Position numbers and translations under genes: made by a program
The notes under the pieces: generated by a model
Databases searched by the model: none
The model's input: only the letters and a program-made list of their open reading frames with translations
Told to the model about the DNA's origin: nothing
From: Rugosimonospora africana
GTDB lineage: Bacteria > Actinomycetota > Actinomycetes > Mycobacteriales > Micromonosporaceae
Assembly (NCBI RefSeq): GCF_016862975.1
Contig: NZ_BONZ01000030.1
Coordinates: 1 to 64,000, forward strand
Direction of reading: 5' to 3'
DNA: 64,000 bases
Part shown: piece after piece, positions 61,073 to 64,000 of the stretch
How the letters are laid out: each line of letters starts with the position of its first letter
How positions within the stretch are numbered: position 1 is the first letter of the stretch

Positions 61073-62695
61073 TCACTTGTGGACGCCCACCGTCCCTGGG
61101 TAGTAGCCGCCATCGACGTAGCTGTGCAGGATCGCGGAAAGACGGACGGCGTGTTCAGGCCAGCCGCCGGTCGCGGCTCGCCTGACGATCGCGTTGAGCG
61201 TGGTGCGCTCGGCATCCAGCCAGGAACGGGCGGTGCCCGAGCCGATCGGTGCGGCGGCGGGCCGCGTGGAGTACGGGCTGTTCGCCGCGGCCGTCGCCTC
61301 GGTCAGGAAGTAGTCGAACAGACGCGTCAACGCGGCCCGCTGAGCCGACGGCGCGTCCTCGTCGCAGGCGCGGTCCGCGGCGAACGTGGCGACAAGGTCG
61401 TGCAGAACGTACCGGCCGGACGTTGTGCGTTGGAGCAGATGGTCGTCGTGCAGGTGTCGCAGTTCGTCGGCCGCCGCGGCGGTGCTCGTGCCCGCGAGCG
61501 CGCCGGCGATGTCCGCGCTCAGGTCCTGACCGGGGTGCAGAGTCAGTAGCCGTAGCAGGCGACGCCGTGCGGCGGGAAGGTGCTGATATGACAGCTGCAG
61601 GGCCAGTTCGACCTGCGACTCGAGCCGTCGGCGGCGGTGCCGATCCTCGATCCGCTCGGCGTGGTCGGCCAGCGTCCATCCGGGACTGGCCCCGATCTGC
61701 GCGGCGATCAGGCTCAGGGTCAGGGGAAGGCGGTCGCAGTGCCGCACGATGCGCATCAGCGCGTCCGCGTCCACTCCGGCCGTCGTGCCCGAGACGGCGC
61801 GAGCGAGATAGGTCGTGGCCTCTTCGGGAGTGAGAACGTCCAGTACCAGCCGATGTACCGCCTGGCCGGCCAGGTTCAGCCGTCGCCGTGTGGTGACCAG
61901 GGCCAGACAGCCAGCTGTCTGTGGCAGCAGCGGTTCGACCTGACTCGCGTCGGCCGCGTTGTCGAGCACTATCAGGATCCGCGCGCCGGTCAGCTGTTGA
62001 CGAAACAGCTCTGTCCGCGCGTCGGTTTGACGCGGTAGGTCGGCAGCGGGCGTTTCCAGCAGACCCAGGAAGCCGTCGAGCACGGTGACCGGGTCGGCCG
62101 GTGCCTGAGCGGGATCGGGATGGAAGCCGCGCAGGTTGACGTACAGGACGCGCTCGAAGAGTCCCTGGCGGATGAACTCGTGCGCGGCATGCACGGCCAG
62201 TTGAGTCTTGCCGACACCGGCCAATCCCTCGATGGTGATGGCTGCCGGCCGGCCGGAGCCGGCCAGGTCCCGCAGCGCGCGTAGCTCCCGGCCGCGGCCG
62301 GTGAACCACCGCAGATCCTCCGGCAGGATGTCCTGGGCGCGGATCTCGCTGGCGGTGTGGGCCTTCGCGCCGATGTCACGCAACGCCTGCCGCCACCCGC
62401 CCAGGTAGCCCACGTCGGTGTGCAGCGCGCGTACGACCGCGATGAGCAGATCGCCATTGAGCCGCCGCCGCCCTGTCTTGAAACAGTCCGCGACCGTGGA
62501 CTTCCTCGCGCGCTCGCCGGGCGGGCGTCCGGCCGCCGACCAGATCCTGTTTACGCGCTGGGTAATGGCGTCATAAGACGGGTTTCCGGCCCAAGCCTTC
62601 AATGCCCGTAAGACGTCAATGAGTTCCGCGAGGGTGCCCGCCTGACTCGGGTCAGGAGGCATCCCGAACGCACGCACTACTACCGGCTCGGTCAT
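61073..62695 (-). CDS. NB-ARC/STAND NTPase regulator lacking TPR tail
   Basis: The 540-residue protein has an N-terminal helical domain (about 1-115) common in actinobacterial NB-ARC regulators. An AP-ATPase follows with P-loop GLAGVGKT (157-164), a Walker B ILIVLDN near 260, and a winged-helix segment. Relatives usually carry a C-terminal TPR array of several hundred residues; here the frame stops after SAILHSYVDGGYY. The next gene begins 45 bp downstream, so the tail is absent rather than out of frame. Confidence 0.75.
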   Translation of the reverse strand: MTEPVVVRAFGMPPDPSQAGTLAELIDVLRALKAWAGNPSYDAITQRVNRIWSAAGRPPGERARKSTVADCFKTGRRRLNGDLLIAVVRALHTDVGYLGGWRQALRDIGAKAHTASEIRAQDILPEDLRWFTGRGRELRALRDLAGSGRPAAITIEGLAGVGKTQLAVHAAHEFIRQGLFERVLYVNLRGFHPDPAQAPADPVTVLDGFLGLLETPAADLPRQTDARTELFRQQLTGARILIVLDNAADASQVEPLLPQTAGCLALVTTRRRLNLAGQAVHRLVLDVLTPEEATTYLARAVSGTTAGVDADALMRIVRHCDRLPLTLSLIAAQIGASPGWTLADHAERIEDRHRRRRLESQVELALQLSYQHLPAARRRLLRLLTLHPGQDLSADIAGALAGTSTAAAADELRHLHDDHLLQRTTSGRYVLHDLVATFAADRACDEDAPSAQRAALTRLFDYFLTEATAAANSPYSTRPAAAPIGSGTARSWLDAERTTLNAIVRRAATGGWPEHAVRLSAILHSYVDGGYYPGTVGVHK

Positions 62696-62936
62696 CGGTC
62701 AACTCCCCGTATTGAAGACCATTGACAGCCGGAATCATGTTAACGGCAACCCGGCCGCATTGGGGACCATGACGGCTGCGAAGAATTCAGGCCCGGTCAC
62801 GCGGACGGGACTGCCATCCGGGATCGTCCGGATTTCTCGCCACCGTCCCGCGGTTCGGCGACAGTCGATGTCGGTAACCACCTGGGCTCAACCGGGCCGG
62901 GATGGTCCAGTCCTTCAGATCCAGCCGGGAGGCATC
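62696..62936. promoter_or_regulatory. Divergent intergenic region
   Basis: The 241-bp gap separates the NB-ARC gene from the secreted protein. It contains an isolated TTGACA (62722-62727) with no good -10 at 17 bp. Nothing else is convincing. Confidence 0.3.
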
Positions 62937-63377
62937 ATGCTACGGAAGTTGCTCATGACCACCGCGGTGTCCGCGGCTCTGCTCACGGCCGGAGCCGCAC
63001 CCGCGCTCGCGGCGGAGCCCGCCGCGGTTCATCCGGCGGCGAGCGGGGGTGGGTGCCAGCCATACAGCGAGGGCCTACAGGTGTGCATCAGCTGGAAGAC
63101 GGGTGTCGGGCTTTCCGCCGACTTCTACGTCACCAAGTGGAATCCGATCGCCAGTGGGTGGAAAGGTTCTCTCAACATCGTCGTGTGCCCGTCGGGGCAC
63201 ACAGCCTGCGACGGCCCCCCGGCCAACCGCACTTACTCGATCACGTCGCCGACCACCCACTATGGATCCATCACGAGTTCGCCTGGCGGACATGGAACGG
63301 CCTACTCGGTGGTCTCGCTCTACAACGCGTCCGGTGGCTATGTGAATGCCTACAAGAGCCCCGTCGAGACCTACTGA
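62937..63377 (+). CDS. Small secreted four-cysteine protein, unknown function
   Basis: The 146-residue exported protein has a signal peptide (1-26, AALAA-like cleavage) and a mature part with Cys40, Cys50, Cys84 and Cys91, likely two disulfides. The rest is beta-rich, aromatic and Ser/Thr/Gly-rich. I recognise no family. GGGAGG lies 4-5 bp before the ATG at 62937. It could be a secreted effector, bacteriocin-like or cell-wall protein. Confidence 0.6.
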   Translation: MLRKLLMTTAVSAALLTAGAAPALAAEPAAVHPAASGGGCQPYSEGLQVCISWKTGVGLSADFYVTKWNPIASGWKGSLNIVVCPSGHTACDGPPANRTYSITSPTTHYGSITSSPGGHGTAYSVVSLYNASGGYVNAYKSPVETY

Positions 63378-63721
63378 CGATTGCCAATACCCGAATTCGA
63401 AATCACCTCCCTCGAATGAGGCGGGCGTCCGGCGGCCGGAGGAGCCGTCGGACGCTTTGCCGTAACCGTAGGCACAGCCGATGCCGGGAGACGGGTCGCC
63501 CCAAGGGGCTTGCGGTGCTCGACGTAGGACGTAGGATGTCCTCATCGACGTACGCCAAGGCCGATGGGGCTGGAAGGATCGCGGTTGTCCGGCTTGGGAC
63601 GTGGGATGTCCGCCTACCTGTCGTACCCGGAGGTCGACAGGTAGGCGTCGTCATACGGCCCCTTCGCCGGCCGTTCGACGCGATCCTCCCCGGCGGTGAC
63701 CCGTGGAGGTATCGCAATTCG
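63378..63721. promoter_or_regulatory. 344-bp leader region of sialidase with hairpins and paired motif
   Basis: Contains a probable terminator for the upstream gene, two copies of GGACGTRGGATGTCC (63527-63541 and 63597-63611) and a perfect 13-bp hairpin (63611-63647), then GGAGGT at 63705-63710. No gene seen. Confidence 0.5.
63425..63458 (+). terminator. Terminator candidate after small secreted protein
   Basis: GCGTCCGGC (63425-63433) pairs with GTCGGACGC (63447-63455, one wobble) followed by TTT. Confidence 0.55.
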
Positions 63722-64000
63722 ATGATCAGACAAAGACGCCGTCTACTGTCCACTGTGGTGATTGCGGCGATGGCGGCCGCCTTGCTCACCACCGGCACCG
63801 CGTACGCCGCCGAGCCGTACCACGAGGAGACCGCGGTCTTCACGGCGAACACGGAAGGCCACTTCTGTTACCGGATCCCGGCGATCGTCAAGGCCGCCAA
63901 CGGGGATCTGCTCGCGTTCGCCGAGGGTCGGGTCGACAACTGCAACGACCGGGGCAACATCGACCTGGTGCTCAAACGGTCGCACGACGGCGGCCGCACC
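63722..64000 (+). CDS. Secreted sialidase, N-terminal part (runs off window)
   Basis: The visible 93 residues show a Sec signal peptide (ending AYAA, about 30) and the sialidase start: YRIP motif with catalytic-triad Arg, followed by FAEGR and an Asp-box-like SHDGGRT. It is a GH33 exo-alpha-sialidase candidate; the rest lies beyond 64000. GGAGGT is 11 bp before the ATG. A leader with repeats and a hairpin precedes it. Confidence 0.7.
   Translation, partial: MIRQRRRLLSTVVIAAMAAALLTTGTAYAAEPYHEETAVFTANTEGHFCYRIPAIVKAANGDLLAFAEGRVDNCNDRGNIDLVLKRSHDGGRT

Noticed and set aside
63527-63647. Known riboswitch class (for example ydaO)
   Set aside because: The region does not show the motifs I recall for known classes; only unassigned repeats and a hairpin.
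1-64000. tRNA, rRNA, insertion sequence or phage genes
   Set aside because: None were seen on inspection; small RNAs cannot be excluded without a model search.

Overview
The window is high-GC DNA with GTG/TTG starts, ATGA/GTGA start-stop overlaps, Tat-type and Sec signal peptides, NB-ARC, large LuxR and SigE-family regulators, and many secreted carbohydrate-active proteins. This points to a soil actinomycete; I infer a Micromonosporaceae-like genus (Actinoplanes/Dactylosporangium/Micromonospora type) but cannot prove it from the window. I saw no rRNA, tRNA, CRISPR array, insertion sequence or phage gene.

Layout. 0-3 kb: a short-chain dehydrogenase, a nucleoside deaminase, a 21-bp minisatellite and a GlxA-type AraC regulator. 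3-12.7 kb: a two-gene surface module, a LamG-domain exoprotein coupled to a 2016-residue RHS/YD-repeat protein. 12.7-23.5 kb: an alpha/beta hydrolase, then secreted proteins: CBM2-kelch protein, EfeO-like M75 protein, EfeB/Dyp peroxidase, S15/CocE-type hydrolase and M6 metalloprotease. 23.6-32.9 kb: a ROK repressor divergent from a seven-gene overlapping operon, xylFGH-like ABC transporter plus Gfo/Idh dehydrogenase, DapA-type aldolase, PfkB kinase and IlvD/Edd dehydratase. This reads as uptake plus non-phosphorylative (oxidative) catabolism of a pentose-like sugar. 33-36.3 kb: SigE-family sigma factor with a membrane-anchored partner, MscS channel, small CxCC protein. 36.4-41.1 kb: two tandem beta-helix (GH49-like) secreted glycosidases and a secreted SGNH esterase behind a promoter bracketed by two palindromic operators. 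42-55 kb: a plant-glycan locus with two GH127 beta-L-arabinofuranosidases, two secreted clan-A (GH39-like) glycosidases, a LacI repressor and a MalEFG-type importer lacking its own ATPase. 55-64 kb: LuxR-type ATPase regulator, alpha/beta hydrolase plus SDR pair, HxlR regulator divergent from an NmrA-type reductase, an NB-ARC protein without its usual TPR tail, a small four-cysteine secreted protein, and the start of a sialidase.

How it works together. Secreted enzymes release sugars from plant or microbial polymers, local repressors (ROK, LacI, an unlinked factor for the GH49-like operon) gate expression, and importers deliver the products. Two LacI-controlled promoters share the same architecture: TTGACG, a 17-18 bp spacer, a TAnnnT -10 box and then a GGCAACCGwTTTTC operator. 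This ties the GH39-like gene at 42.2-43.5 kb to the GH127/ABC operon at 47.3-54.9 kb.

Most unusual signal. A short (about 51 bp) dispersed repeat occurs three times inside otherwise conserved genes (alpha/beta hydrolase, Dyp peroxidase, GH127), in different reading frames and in both orientations relative to coding, always at surface loops or tails. That pattern suggests small mobile DNA tolerated as in-frame peptide insertions rather than a protein domain.
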